From contig NZ_SCOT01000009.1 of NCBI RefSeq assembly GCF_005502465.1, forward strand, positions 1 to 64,000: a DNA stretch of 64,000 nucleotides, read 5' to 3'. Below, piece after piece: positions 27,893 through 36,537 of the stretch. The first letter of the stretch is position 1, and every line of letters starts with the position of its first letter. The position numbers were made by a program, and so were the translations under genes. The notes beneath the pieces are model-generated. The model saw only the letters and a program-made list of their open reading frames with translations, made no database searches and was not told the DNA's origin. Source of the stretch: Sphingopyxis sp. L1A2A. Lineage in GTDB: Bacteria; Pseudomonadota; Alphaproteobacteria; Sphingomonadales; Sphingomonadaceae.

Positions 27893-28219
27893 TCAGTGAC
27901 GCGGGTTCTTCGCCATGCTGGCTTCCATCCGTGCGAGCTGTTCGGGCGTGGCGGCGGTGTGATGCAGCGCTTTCCAGTCCGCGGTCGGCATGCCGTGGAC
28001 GATCGCGCGGCCCGCTTCCTTGTCCATGCCGCCCGCCTCGGCGATCCAGTCGCCCAGGCAGTTGCGGCAGAAACCGGCGAGCCCCATCAGATCGAGGTTC
28101 GCCGCGTCGCTGCGATGCTGGAGCAGTCGGACGAGGCGGCGGAAGGCCGCGGCGGCGACCGCATCGTCGAGGGTATCGAGCGCGTCGTTCGGAGCGGCCT
28201 GATCGTCGCTGCAGGACAT
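27893..28219 (-). CDS. DUF1244 protein
   Basis: 108 residues. The conserved core is AFRRLVRLLQHRSDAANLDL and MGLAGFCRNCLGDWI, with a Cys pair (CRNC) and downstream Gly/Met residues. The family is small and soluble, widespread in Proteobacteria, with no assigned function. The start has AAGGA upstream. It is divergent from pyk across 107 bases. Confidence 0.88.
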   Translation of the reverse strand: MSCSDDQAAPNDALDTLDDAVAAAAFRRLVRLLQHRSDAANLDLMGLAGFCRNCLGDWIAEAGGMDKEAGRAIVHGMPTADWKALHHTAATPEQLARMEASMAKNPRH

Positions 28220-28326
28220 GGCGGATTTCCTTCTGCTGATGGCATGAATAGCTATACGTTGCTTGCCTTGCCGGGGGCAACGCGCCTACGCAAGCGGCCC
28301 CAGCTTTTTATCGGTTCGGAGCATTT

Positions 28327-29781
28327 GTGGTCCAGAGTTTTACCCCCCGCCAGCGCAAGGTGCGCATCCTGGCGACGCTTGGTCCTGCGAGCGCGAATCC
28401 CGCGATGATCGCGGCGCTGCACCGCGCCGGCGCCGACGCGTTTCGCGTCAATATGAGCCATGGCGACCATGCCGGCCATGCCAAGGTGATCGCCGCTATC
28501 CGCGCACTGGAAAAGGAAACCGGGCGTCCGACGACGATCCTCGTCGACCTGCAGGGGCCGAAATTGCGCGTCGGCACCTTTGCCGATGGACCGGTCGAAC
28601 TTAGTAAGGGTGCACCCTTTGCGCTCGATGCCGACACCGCGGCGGGCGACGTCGCGCGCGTTCACCTGCCGCATCCCGAATTGTTCGCAGCGCTGGAAGC
28701 GGGCACCCGGTTGCTGATCGACGACGGCAAGTTGGTGCTGCGCGTGCAGGCGGTGTCGCCGACGCGGATCGACACGGTGGTCGAGGTCGGCGGCAAGATT
28801 TCGGATCGCAAGGGGGTCAATGTCCCCGACGTCGTCGTGCCGCTGGCGGCGTTGACCGAAAAGGACCGCAAGGACCTGACCTTCGCGCTCGAACAGCAGG
28901 TCGACTGGATCGCGCTGTCGTTTGTGCAGCGGCCCGAGGATGTCGCCGAGGCACGCACGCTGATCGGCGGCAAGGCGGCGCTGCTGGTGAAGTTTGAAAA
29001 GCCGTCGGGGGTGCAGCGGATCGAGGAAATTCTCGAGCTCGCCGACGCGGCGATGGTCGCGCGCGGCGATTTGGGGGTCGAATTACCGCCCGAAGCGGTG
29101 CCGCCGCTGCAGAAACGGATCGTCGCGACGGCGCGGCGGATGGGCAAGCCGGTGGTGGTCGCGACGCAGATGCTCGAATCGATGATCGTGTCGCCGTCGC
29201 CGACGCGCGCCGAAGTGTCCGACGTGGCGACCGCGATTTACGACGGCGCCGACGCGATCATGCTCTCGGCCGAAACCGCTGCGGGCGCTTGGCCGATCGA
29301 GGCGGTGACGATGATGGACAGCATCGCGCGGTCGGTCGAAAGCGATCCCGATTATTTCCGCCGCCTGCATTTCACCGAAACGCTGCCCGATGCGACCACC
29401 GCCGACGCGCTGGCCGAAGCCGCGGGCGGGATCATATCGACGATCGCCGCCGATGCGATCATTTGCTTCACCGCATCGGGATCGACCGCGCGGCGGGTGG
29501 CGCGCGAGCGGCCGAACGCGCCATTGCTGGTGCTGACCCCGAAAAAGGAAGCGGCGCGGCGGCTCGGGTTGCTGTGGGGCGCGCATGCGGTGCCGACGAA
29601 GGACATCGGCAGTTTTGAAGAGATGATCGCCAAGGGCAAGCGCATGGCGCTGCGCCACGGCATTGGCAAGGCGGGCGCGAAGCTGGTGATGATGGCGGGG
29701 GTGCCATTCGGCACCCCGGGATCGACCAACGTGCTCCACGTCGCGACGCTGACCGGCGACGAACTGCGCGGCTATAGCTGA
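28327..29781 (+). CDS. pyk: Pyruvate kinase
   Basis: 484 residues with a GTG start. It converts phosphoenolpyruvate and ADP to pyruvate and ATP. N-terminal signature is VRILATLGPAS. The active site is VDWIALSFVQRPEDV plus the Lys/metal motif LVKFEKPSGVQRIEEILELA and AMVARGDLGVELP. The C-terminal allosteric-type domain (IICFTASGSTARRVARERPN) is present. Length and motifs are normal for a type II-like enzyme. Confidence 0.96.
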   Translation: MVQSFTPRQRKVRILATLGPASANPAMIAALHRAGADAFRVNMSHGDHAGHAKVIAAIRALEKETGRPTTILVDLQGPKLRVGTFADGPVELSKGAPFALDADTAAGDVARVHLPHPELFAALEAGTRLLIDDGKLVLRVQAVSPTRIDTVVEVGGKISDRKGVNVPDVVVPLAALTEKDRKDLTFALEQQVDWIALSFVQRPEDVAEARTLIGGKAALLVKFEKPSGVQRIEEILELADAAMVARGDLGVELPPEAVPPLQKRIVATARRMGKPVVVATQMLESMIVSPSPTRAEVSDVATAIYDGADAIMLSAETAAGAWPIEAVTMMDSIARSVESDPDYFRRLHFTETLPDATTADALAEAAGGIISTIAADAIICFTASGSTARRVARERPNAPLLVLTPKKEAARRLGLLWGAHAVPTKDIGSFEEMIAKGKRMALRHGIGKAGAKLVMMAGVPFGTPGSTNVLHVATLTGDELRGYS

Positions 29782-29806
29782 GCACGGCTTCCGCGACCCG
29801 TTCTTC

Positions 29807-29834
29807 CGTCATCCCGGCTTTCGCCGGGATGACG
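29807..29834. repeat. Palindromic repeat/hairpin downstream of pyk
   Basis: Perfect 12-bp arms CGTCATCCCGGC / GCCGGGATGACG with a 4-base loop, 25 bases after the pyk stop. No U-tract follows. It resembles dispersed intergenic palindromes and could protect or end the pyk mRNA. Confidence 0.7.
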
Positions 29835-30040
29835 ATTGGGAGATTGCAGTCGGATTGTGATTCAGTCCGGGACAATAGTTACCCCGCGATTCAGAAAATT
29901 TTCGGCCTGATTCAGATCGGGACGACTAAAAATGGTAAACAGACTTTGCACCATTGACGCCGCGCGGCATAGTTGGTGGGTGGTGCGCGTCGGACCCGCG
30001 TCGGGGGGCTCCGCATCGCATAGCTGGAGGTCCAAGCCGC

Positions 30041-30814
30041 GTGTCTGCACCGTTTCGTTTTCCGCGCTTTTTCGTCACCAGCCCGGCGCCTTGCCCGTAT
30101 CTGGCGGGCAAGACCGAGCGCAAGGTATTCACCGAGCTTAGCGGCAATACGGCGAACGAGCTGAACGACGCGCTCGGCCGCATCGGATTTCGGCGCAGCC
30201 AGTCGGTGGCCTATCGCCCCAGCTGCGCCGATTGTGCGGCTTGCGTGTCGGTGCGCGTCTGCGCGAGCGAATTTACCCCGAGCAGCTCCCAAAAGCGCAA
30301 CATGCGCCGCAATGGCGACCTGGTGGCCACCGCGTGCAAGCCGTGGGCGACCGAAGAACAATATGCGCTGCTGCGATCCTATCTGGGGTCGCGCCACCCC
30401 AATGGCGGCATGGCCGACATGGACGAGCAGGATTTCGCCGACATGGTCGAACAGACCCCGGTTGATTCCTACATGATCGAATATCGCGAACCGACGACGG
30501 ACGGCAGCAAGGGCCGCCTGATCGGCTGTTGCCTGACCGACCGGCAGGGCGACGGATTGTCGATGATCTACAGCTTCTTCGACGCCGCGCATCCGTTGCG
30601 CGAGGGGCTGGGCACCTATATCATCGCCGACCATGTCCAGCGCGCGGCGCGCGCCGGGCTGGCCTATGTCTATCTGGGTTACTGGATCGAAGGGTCGGCG
30701 CGCATGGCGTATAAGGCACGCTTCCGCCCGATCGAGCGGCTCGGCCCCGATGGCTGGTCGCGGTTCGAACCGGCCGCGTCGACCGGTCTGGCGGCGATCT
30801 TCGAACTCGCCTGA
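30041..30814 (+). CDS. bpt: Aspartate/glutamate leucyltransferase (Bpt)
   Basis: 257 residues from the GTG preceded by GGAGG. An earlier in-frame ATG would add 29 unconserved residues. ATE-family signatures: [38 protein letters not shown] with a Cys cluster, and [21 protein letters not shown]. The enzyme transfers Leu from tRNA to N-terminal Asp or Glu, feeding the ClpS/ClpAP N-degron pathway. The 259 bases upstream hold the pyk-distal hairpin and three GATTCAG motifs. Confidence 0.93.
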   Translation: MSAPFRFPRFFVTSPAPCPYLAGKTERKVFTELSGNTANELNDALGRIGFRRSQSVAYRPSCADCAACVSVRVCASEFTPSSSQKRNMRRNGDLVATACKPWATEEQYALLRSYLGSRHPNGGMADMDEQDFADMVEQTPVDSYMIEYREPTTDGSKGRLIGCCLTDRQGDGLSMIYSFFDAAHPLREGLGTYIIADHVQRAARAGLAYVYLGYWIEGSARMAYKARFRPIERLGPDGWSRFEPAASTGLAAIFELA

Positions 30815-30846
30815 CCCGTTGCCGCCCGGCGCGGCGATGTACTGGT

Positions 30847-30862
30847 TGTGATTTTGGTCACA
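30847..30862. promoter_or_regulatory. Perfect CRP-type binding site
   Basis: TGTGA-TTTTGG-TCACA is an exact match to the CRP/cAMP receptor half-sites with 6-bp spacing. It is 33 bases after bpt and 241 bases before the secreted-protein pair that heads the 31-39 kb cluster. The rest of the 273-base gap shows no gene. Confidence 0.55.
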
Positions 30863-31087
30863 GTGGCTGCCTCACGGGCGGCTACGGTCGGTCGCATGGA
30901 CTGCAACCGGACGCCATATCGCACTGGCTTTTCACAACATTTTGCTGTGCCCGGCGCTATTGACCCGGGTCATGTGAACCGATGACCCGCGATCCGGAGG
31001 CCATTAGAGCTATGGCTGGCGAAGTTTCGCTCGCGGCTCGGCAACGGAAGATAAATGGATCGCGGTTGGGATGATTTCGGAGTGACC

Positions 31088-31828
31088 ATGAAATATTGTT
31101 TTCGACCTGCGCTGCTTGGCGTGGCGACCGTTTTGGCACTCCAGCTTACTGCGCCCGCGCAGGCGTGCACCGACTTGCCCAACATCTGTGCCCAGCAGCA
31201 GGCGATGGAGGATATGGCGGGGCCGCCGCCGAAATCGACCGGCGTCGATGGCGAGCCGGCGTCGCCCTATTTCGATCCCGTCGCTTCGCGCCTTTCGGAA
31301 GTCGGCAGCCTTGCCGAGCTCATGAGGACGAAAGGCAAGAAATACGAGGAGAGGATGAAAGACCCCAAATTTGCGGCCGCGGTCGAGCGGTTCGACAAGG
31401 GCGGGTGGGAGATGCTGCCCACACAAGCCGGCGCAAAGCCGGGGGAATATTGCGGCGCTTTTTACATGAAGGGCAATTGGGTCATTTTGATTTCCGGGCC
31501 GGGCGGCGATTACAAAGGTGCCATGCTGATCTTCTGGAAAGACGGCATTCCGACGCCGGGGACGATGAAGAAGGTCAGGGTCACATTGGATCAGGGCGAC
31601 GGGTCGCCGCAGACCGTCCAGGTGTTCAACCAGAAAATGCCCGGCTTTGCTCTGGGCTCCTTCGCTTTTGCGGTTCCGACGATCGGCGATCTGCTGACCG
31701 GGATGGAAGATGAGGCGGTCTTCACCATCGAACAGGAGGGCTATGGCAGCGCGAGGTTCGAATGGCATGACGGCCTGACCGCCCGCAAGGAACTGGAAAA
31801 ATGCATGAGTGCGGGCGCCAAGGGCTAG
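31088..31828 (+). CDS. Secreted protein of unknown function, CxDLxNIC type
   Basis: 246 residues from the ATG with GGAG five bases before. The signal peptide (about 1-25, ending APAQA) leaves a mature N-terminus CTDLPNIC. The next gene's mature N-terminus is CSDLANIC, so the two share a motif. The remainder (GGWEMLPTQAGAKPGEYCGA, NWVILISGPGGDYKGAMLIF) looks like a small soluble beta-rich domain. No catalytic motif seen. Since Cys follows the cleavage site but no lipobox Leu is at -3, lipidation is uncertain. Confidence 0.75.
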   Translation: MKYCFRPALLGVATVLALQLTAPAQACTDLPNICAQQQAMEDMAGPPPKSTGVDGEPASPYFDPVASRLSEVGSLAELMRTKGKKYEERMKDPKFAAAVERFDKGGWEMLPTQAGAKPGEYCGAFYMKGNWVILISGPGGDYKGAMLIFWKDGIPTPGTMKKVRVTLDQGDGSPQTVQVFNQKMPGFALGSFAFAVPTIGDLLTGMEDEAVFTIEQEGYGSARFEWHDGLTARKELEKCMSAGAKG

Positions 31829-31901
31829 TTGCATGACCAGTATATTTGTTCACCCCGACGCGGCTGATCTTTCGGCCGTCCCGATGAAGCGGAGGCTGGA
31901 T

Positions 31902-32924
31902 ATGGCTGTTTCCCATGTTCTGCACGACGGAATTGTTGCACGTTGGAATCGATTTGGTACTGCGCGGCGCGCTCTTGGCATCGGCCTTTTTGCTGCGCTT
32001 GGCAGCATGTCGAGCCCCGCGCTGGCCTGTTCCGATCTGGCCAATATTTGCCAGATGAACCAGCAGCATCACCAGAATATGGTCGATTACGGCCGACAGG
32101 CGGCGGAGTCCTATGGGGGGTGGAGCTCGGACCAATATGACGAGCCGGAATCCCCGCGCGCACCGCCGCCGCCACCATCGTTCACCGCCTTCATGGCCAT
32201 TGCCACGCATGTCGACACGTCGGCGGTCTGGATCACCCGCGCGCATTGGAAGCAAAAGCCGGCCGAGCAGCATGTGCTAAGCGCTTGCAACGCCGCCATG
32301 GGCGGAGGGTGTACGCTCGGAGGGACGGGAGACAGCTGGGCCACGATCGTTGTTGTCTATGATGCGATGGGCATTCCCTGGGTAAAGGGTGTCCCCCAAA
32401 TTAAAGGCGACCTTGCTGACCGCCAGCAAGCCAAGAATGTCGCCTTGCGGCTTTGCAACGCCAACTCCTTTGGCTGTTATCAGTCGTTCCATTTTCCCGG
32501 CACCTTCATCCACTATAGTGCCGACCCGGATGCCGACTATTCGAAAGATATCTTTCCGAACTACACTGTGAGACGTCACCACTGGGTCGTGGTCGCGCGG
32601 CCGGAAAACGCGCCGCCGGCGTTCAAGTCGAAAAGCTGGCTGATCAGCGGCAAGCAGGGGGCCGACGCGGTCCGCAAAGAGGTTCTCGACCGCTGCCGTG
32701 CCGATACGAAAATGCCGTGTGTCATCAGTTCGTTCGCAGCAAACGGCATGCTCGCCCACTATGTCAACGCCAAGGGCGAAAGCCGCTGGATCAGCGCCAG
32801 CGGCGACCGAATGCTGGAGCAGCGCCTCTATCGCGCCTGCCAGGGCGCAGAGAAGCCGTGCCGGGTGGTTGCGAAATATGATGCGGTGACGCCGCGCCTG
32901 CAGACCGTCGATGACGCCGGATGA
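31902..32924 (+). CDS. Secreted protein with four paired-Cys DUF4189-like repeats
   Basis: 340 residues from the ATG behind GGAGG; in-frame ATGs at 31833 and 31884 are alternatives. The signal peptide ends SSPALA, then CSDLANIC, matching the previous gene. The body shows four tandem units, each with a helix ending in Cys and a second Cys 6-7 residues on: ACNAAMGGGCTL, LCNANSFGCYQ, RCRADTKMPCVI and ACQGAEKPCRV. This resembles DUF4189-type repeats. A periplasmic or extracellular role is likely; function unknown. Confidence 0.72.
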   Translation: MAVSHVLHDGIVARWNRFGTARRALGIGLFAALGSMSSPALACSDLANICQMNQQHHQNMVDYGRQAAESYGGWSSDQYDEPESPRAPPPPPSFTAFMAIATHVDTSAVWITRAHWKQKPAEQHVLSACNAAMGGGCTLGGTGDSWATIVVVYDAMGIPWVKGVPQIKGDLADRQQAKNVALRLCNANSFGCYQSFHFPGTFIHYSADPDADYSKDIFPNYTVRRHHWVVVARPENAPPAFKSKSWLISGKQGADAVRKEVLDRCRADTKMPCVISSFAANGMLAHYVNAKGESRWISASGDRMLEQRLYRACQGAEKPCRVVAKYDAVTPRLQTVDDAG

Positions 32925-33034
32925 CGATCACCCGCTGATTGTGATGCGCCGTAATTGAAAACGGGCGCCAAGGCCCGCCGCACCAGTGGCCCTGCCGATG
33001 GACCCGCCGCGCAACGATTGTCCGCGGCTACCGG

Positions 33035-33064
33035 TTGACCTTTCCCCGCTTTCAAGGGCATAGC
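33035..33064 (+). promoter_or_regulatory. Candidate sigma70-type promoter for redox cluster
   Basis: TTGACC (33035-33040), an 18-base spacer, then CATAGC (33059-33064). The -35 matches 5 of 6 consensus bases and the -10 only 3. Transcription would start near 33071, about 66 bases before the leader ORF. The rest of 32925-33136 shows no gene. Confidence 0.38.
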
Positions 33065-33136
33065 TTTGCGTCCAGGACATTAGTCCGGGTCGCATCCGTT
33101 ATGAGTTCGCCGGGGGGCTGGCGAGAGGGGGAAAGG

Positions 33137-33214
33137 ATGCCCGTGCGCGCGTTCGTCAGCATCACGGCCAGCGACTGGGTGAGCGGTTGTCGCCGCGGGT
33201 TTGTGCGCCCATGA
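33137..33214 (+). CDS. 25-residue leader peptide coupled to the oxidoreductase gene
   Basis: The ATG follows a strong Shine-Dalgarno (GAGAGGGGG, 6 bases before the ATG). The 25 codons read MPVRAFVSITASDWVSGC and end in RRGFVRP. The stop overlaps the next gene's start as ATGA at 33211-33214. The oxidoreductase ATG has no good ribosome site of its own, so reading this short ORF probably delivers ribosomes to it. The peptide has no recognised domain. It may be a regulatory leader or only a coupling device. Confidence 0.5.
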   Translation: MPVRAFVSITASDWVSGCRRGFVRP

Positions 33215-35646
33215 GCGAGCCGGTCAAGGTCGCGATCATCGGGTCGGGGCCGGCGGGGCTGAGCGCCGCATCGCGCGCCGCGCAACTGGGCCTCAGCCAC
33301 ATATTGCTCGAAAAGACCGACCATCTGTCGGACACGATTTTCAAATATCAAAAGGGCAAGCGCGTCCTCGCGACGCCCGAGCGGCTCGACCTGCGCTCCG
33401 ACTGCCGATTTGCCGAGGGTGCGCGCGAATATATCCTTGGCAATTGGGACGAGGATGCCGCGAACAACAAGGTGCAGGTGGCCTATCATGCCGAGGTTGC
33501 CGAAGTGACCGGCGAAAAAGGCGCGTTCGCGATTCGGACCGCGAAGGGTGATATCTTTCACGCCGAAAATATCGTGCTGGCGATCGGCACCCAGGGCAAT
33601 CCGAACCGGATGCGCTGCGAAGGCGCTGACCTGCCGCACATCATCTATCAGGTCGACGATCCCGAGGATTTCAAGGACAAGCATATCACCGTCGTCGGAT
33701 CGGGCGACGCGGGGATCGAAAATGCGCTGGGTGTCGCCGAGGAAGCCCTGGAAAATACCGTCACCATCCTCAACCGATCGAAGGATTTTGCGCGCGCCAA
33801 GGCGAAGAATGTCGCTGATATGACCGAGGCGGGCGAGAATGGCTTTATGTCGATCCGCACCGAAACCCAGCCGAAGCTGGTTGAGGCCGGGTGGCTAACG
33901 CTGGAAACCCCGACCGGCGAGGAAAAGATCGAATGCGACGTGATCGTCGCGCGGCTGGGGTCGGTGGCGCCGCGCGGCTTCGTCGAATCAATGGGGATCG
34001 AGTTTACCGGACCCGACCGCGAAGCCTTTCCGAAGCTGTCGCCGACGTTCGAGACGACGGTGCCGGGCCTCTATGTCATCGGCGCGCTTGCGGGCTATCC
34101 GCTGATCAAGCATTGCATGAACCAGGGCTATGACGTCGTCGAGTTCATCAACGGCAACCAGGCGCTGACTCCCGCCGACGAAAAGGATCTGGCGGCGATC
34201 TTTGCGGGGTTGCCGCAGCAGAAATCGGTTAGCGAATGGCTGGACTATCTGCGCACCCGCATCCGCATCTTTGCCGACGTGTCGCCGCTGCAGATGCGCG
34301 AGTTCATGCTCGATTCGAAGGTCGCCTTTTACGGCAAGGGCGATGTCGTGTTCGAGAAGGGCGAGCCGGGGTCATCGCTGTTCGCGATCGCCGACGGCCA
34401 TGCGGTGGTCGAGGTCGGTCCCGATGTGACCGTGCCGATCGAGCAGGGATCGATCTTTGGCGAGGTCGGATTGATTTCGGGCCGCAAGCGCGGCGCGACG
34501 ATCCGGGCGGGTGAGGATGCGATCTTTGTCGAAGTGTCGCGCACCGCGGCGCTGAAGCTGATGGCGGCAGTGCCGGGCGCCAAGCGGGTGATCAACCGCA
34601 TCTCGCTCGAACGGCAATTGCTCCAGATTTTCAAGGGCGGGCTGACGGTCGAGGATCTGCAGCCGATCGTCGAGGATCCGGCGATCGAACGGTTTCCGGC
34701 GGGGAAAGTCGTGCTCGCCGAGGGCGATGCGGGCGACGATGTTTATGTGATCAGGTCGGGCTCGATGGTGGTCGAGAAGGACATCGGCGGCAAACCGATC
34801 TTCCTGCGCTACCTGCCCGCGGGCAGCTTTTTCGGCGAAATGGCGGTGCTGAGCGGCGCGCCGCGCAACGCCACCGTCAAGGCCGCGGTCGCCAGCGAAG
34901 TGATCCGGCTGAAGGGCGAGCAGTTCAAGGACATGCTCGCCAAACGGCCGCAGGTGCGCGCCGCGACCGAGGCGGCGGTCGCCGAACGCGCGGCGATGAA
35001 CGACTTCATCGAATCGCGCAAGGCGAGCTATTCGAGCGCGGTCGACCTGTATTCGGACACCGCGACCTTCATCATGAAGGAGGGGCTAGGCGAGGCGACC
35101 GACGCGCTGCTGATCGACGAGAATCTCTGCGTCGGCTGCGACAATTGCGAAAAGGCGTGCGCCGACAGCCACGAAGGGCTGTCGCGGCTCGACCGCGAGG
35201 CGGGCAAGACCTTTGCCCATCTGCATGTGCCGACGAGCTGCCGCCACTGCGAGCATCCGCATTGCATGGCCGATTGCCCACCCAACGTGATCCACCGCGG
35301 TCCCGACGGCGAGGTGTTCATGGAGCCGGGCTGCATCGGGTGCGGCAACTGCATGCGTAACTGCCCCTATGGCGTGATCCGCATGGAGGCGGCACCGCCC
35401 GAGAAGCCCAGCCTGCTGCGCTGGCTGCTCACCGGTTTTGGTCCCGGTCCAGGCGAGCCGTCGCCAAAATGGACCAAGAAGCAATTGGGTGACGAGAAGC
35501 CCAAGAAGATCGCGGTCAAATGCGACATGTGCAAAGGCATTTCGGGCGGCCCGGCATGCGTGCGGGCGTGCCCGACCGGCGCCGCGATCCGCGTGTCGCC
35601 CGAGGAGTTTCTGTCGATCGCGCGGCTCGAAGAGGACGCCGGTTGA
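33211..35646 (+). CDS. FAD/NAD(P) oxidoreductase - double cNMP-binding - ferredoxin fusion
   Basis: 811 residues, four parts. (1) About 1-330: thioredoxin-reductase-like flavoprotein, FAD GxGxxG at 11-16, NAD(P) GxGxxG at 163-168, no CxxC redox pair. (2) About 351-470: cNMP-binding domain, cassette GEVGLISGRKRGAT (E418, R427). (3) About 485-590: second cNMP domain, GEMAVLSGAPRNAT (E543, R552). (4) About 633-800: four-cluster ferredoxin of the DmsB/NrfC type; cysteines run from C640-C643-C646-C650 to C771-C774-C783-C787. It should pass electrons from NAD(P)H through FAD to Fe-S under cyclic-nucleotide control. No signal peptide, so cytoplasmic. It overlaps the membrane cytochrome gene (TGATG), a likely partner. 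Confidence 0.9.
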   Translation: MSEPVKVAIIGSGPAGLSAASRAAQLGLSHILLEKTDHLSDTIFKYQKGKRVLATPERLDLRSDCRFAEGAREYILGNWDEDAANNKVQVAYHAEVAEVTGEKGAFAIRTAKGDIFHAENIVLAIGTQGNPNRMRCEGADLPHIIYQVDDPEDFKDKHITVVGSGDAGIENALGVAEEALENTVTILNRSKDFARAKAKNVADMTEAGENGFMSIRTETQPKLVEAGWLTLETPTGEEKIECDVIVARLGSVAPRGFVESMGIEFTGPDREAFPKLSPTFETTVPGLYVIGALAGYPLIKHCMNQGYDVVEFINGNQALTPADEKDLAAIFAGLPQQKSVSEWLDYLRTRIRIFADVSPLQMREFMLDSKVAFYGKGDVVFEKGEPGSSLFAIADGHAVVEVGPDVTVPIEQGSIFGEVGLISGRKRGATIRAGEDAIFVEVSRTAALKLMAAVPGAKRVINRISLERQLLQIFKGGLTVEDLQPIVEDPAIERFPAGKVVLAEGDAGDDVYVIRSGSMVVEKDIGGKPIFLRYLPAGSFFGEMAVLSGAPRNATVKAAVASEVIRLKGEQFKDMLAKRPQVRAATEAAVAERAAMNDFIESRKASYSSAVDLYSDTATFIMKEGLGEATDALLIDENLCVGCDNCEKACADSHEGLSRLDREAGKTFAHLHVPTSCRHCEHPHCMADCPPNVIHRGPDGEVFMEPGCIGCGNCMRNCPYGVIRMEAAPPEKPSLLRWLLTGFGPGPGEPSPKWTKKQLGDEKPKKIAVKCDMCKGISGGPACVRACPTGAAIRVSPEEFLSIARLEEDAG

Positions 35647-36527
35647 TGGCGAGCCTGTTTAAACGGGGTCGCACAAAGGCCACCCAGACCGAGCGCGTCC
35701 GCGAGCGCAAGCATGAGGGGTTCCTGCGCTACGCAGGCTTTCGCTGGGCGAAGATTTCGGGCGGGCTGTGCCTGCTGATTATCGTCAGCTATGCCATGGT
35801 CGACGTGACGCCACGGCACAATGGCGGCAGCTGGTACGGCTATACGCTCGGCACGATCGGCGCCGCGCTGATCCTGTGGCTCACCGCGCTCGGCTATCGC
35901 AAGCGCAAGATGACGAGCACCGCCTGGTCGCTGAAGGCGTGGACGTCGGCGCATGTCTATCTGGGGCTCAGCCTGATCGTCATTGGCACCTGGCACACCG
36001 GGTTCCAGCTGGGCTGGAATGTCCATACGCTGGCGTGGGCGCTGATGCTGCTGGTCATCCTGTCGGGGCTGTACGGCGTGATCGTCTATGCGACGCTGCC
36101 CGCGGCGCTGTCGAACAACCGCGACGAAATGACGCAGATGCAGATGCTCGAGGCGATCCGCGCCTTTGACCGCCAGCTGCATAGCGCCGCGCAGCCGCTG
36201 ACCCCCGCCGATACCGCGCCGGTATTGGCGGCGCTCGATGAAGACCCGTTCGCGGGCGGCATCGTGGCGCGCCTGGGCGGACGCTATCCCAATTGCGCGA
36301 CCGCGGCGGCGCTGCGCACGCTGGCGGCGTCGCTCAGCAGCGATGCGGCGGCGCGCGAGAAGGTGGTCGGACTGCTGAAGCAGAAGGTCGCGGCACTGGC
36401 GCGACTGCGCGCGCATCTGCGGCTGCGCGCGCTGCTTGAAATCTGGCTTTATGTGCATGTGCCGCTGACCTTTGCGTTGATCGCGGCGCTGTCGGCGCAC
36501 ATCATCAGCGTGTTCTTTTACTGGTGA
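35646..36527 (+). CDS. Five-helix membrane cytochrome b-like protein
   Basis: 293 residues. The ATG overlaps the previous stop. About five membrane helices: GLCLLIIVSYAMVDV, TLGTIGAALILWLTALGY, AHVYLGLSLIVIGTWHTGF, ALMLLVILSGLYGVIVYATL and VPLTFALIAALSAHIISVFF. Histidines sit in or near helices (SAHVYL, TWHTGF, NVHTLAW, YVHVPL, SAHIIS), suitable for two b-type hemes. An insert between the fourth and fifth helix is helical and charged. It probably carries electrons from the ferredoxin module to the decaheme protein downstream. Confidence 0.83.
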   Translation: MASLFKRGRTKATQTERVRERKHEGFLRYAGFRWAKISGGLCLLIIVSYAMVDVTPRHNGGSWYGYTLGTIGAALILWLTALGYRKRKMTSTAWSLKAWTSAHVYLGLSLIVIGTWHTGFQLGWNVHTLAWALMLLVILSGLYGVIVYATLPAALSNNRDEMTQMQMLEAIRAFDRQLHSAAQPLTPADTAPVLAALDEDPFAGGIVARLGGRYPNCATAAALRTLAASLSSDAAAREKVVGLLKQKVAALARLRAHLRLRALLEIWLYVHVPLTFALIAALSAHIISVFFYW

Positions 36528-36537
36528 GGCGGGGACG

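Noticed and set aside
32580-32595. TGTGAGACGTCACC as another CRP site
   Set aside because: Half-site spacing is wrong and it lies mid-gene in the secreted protein.
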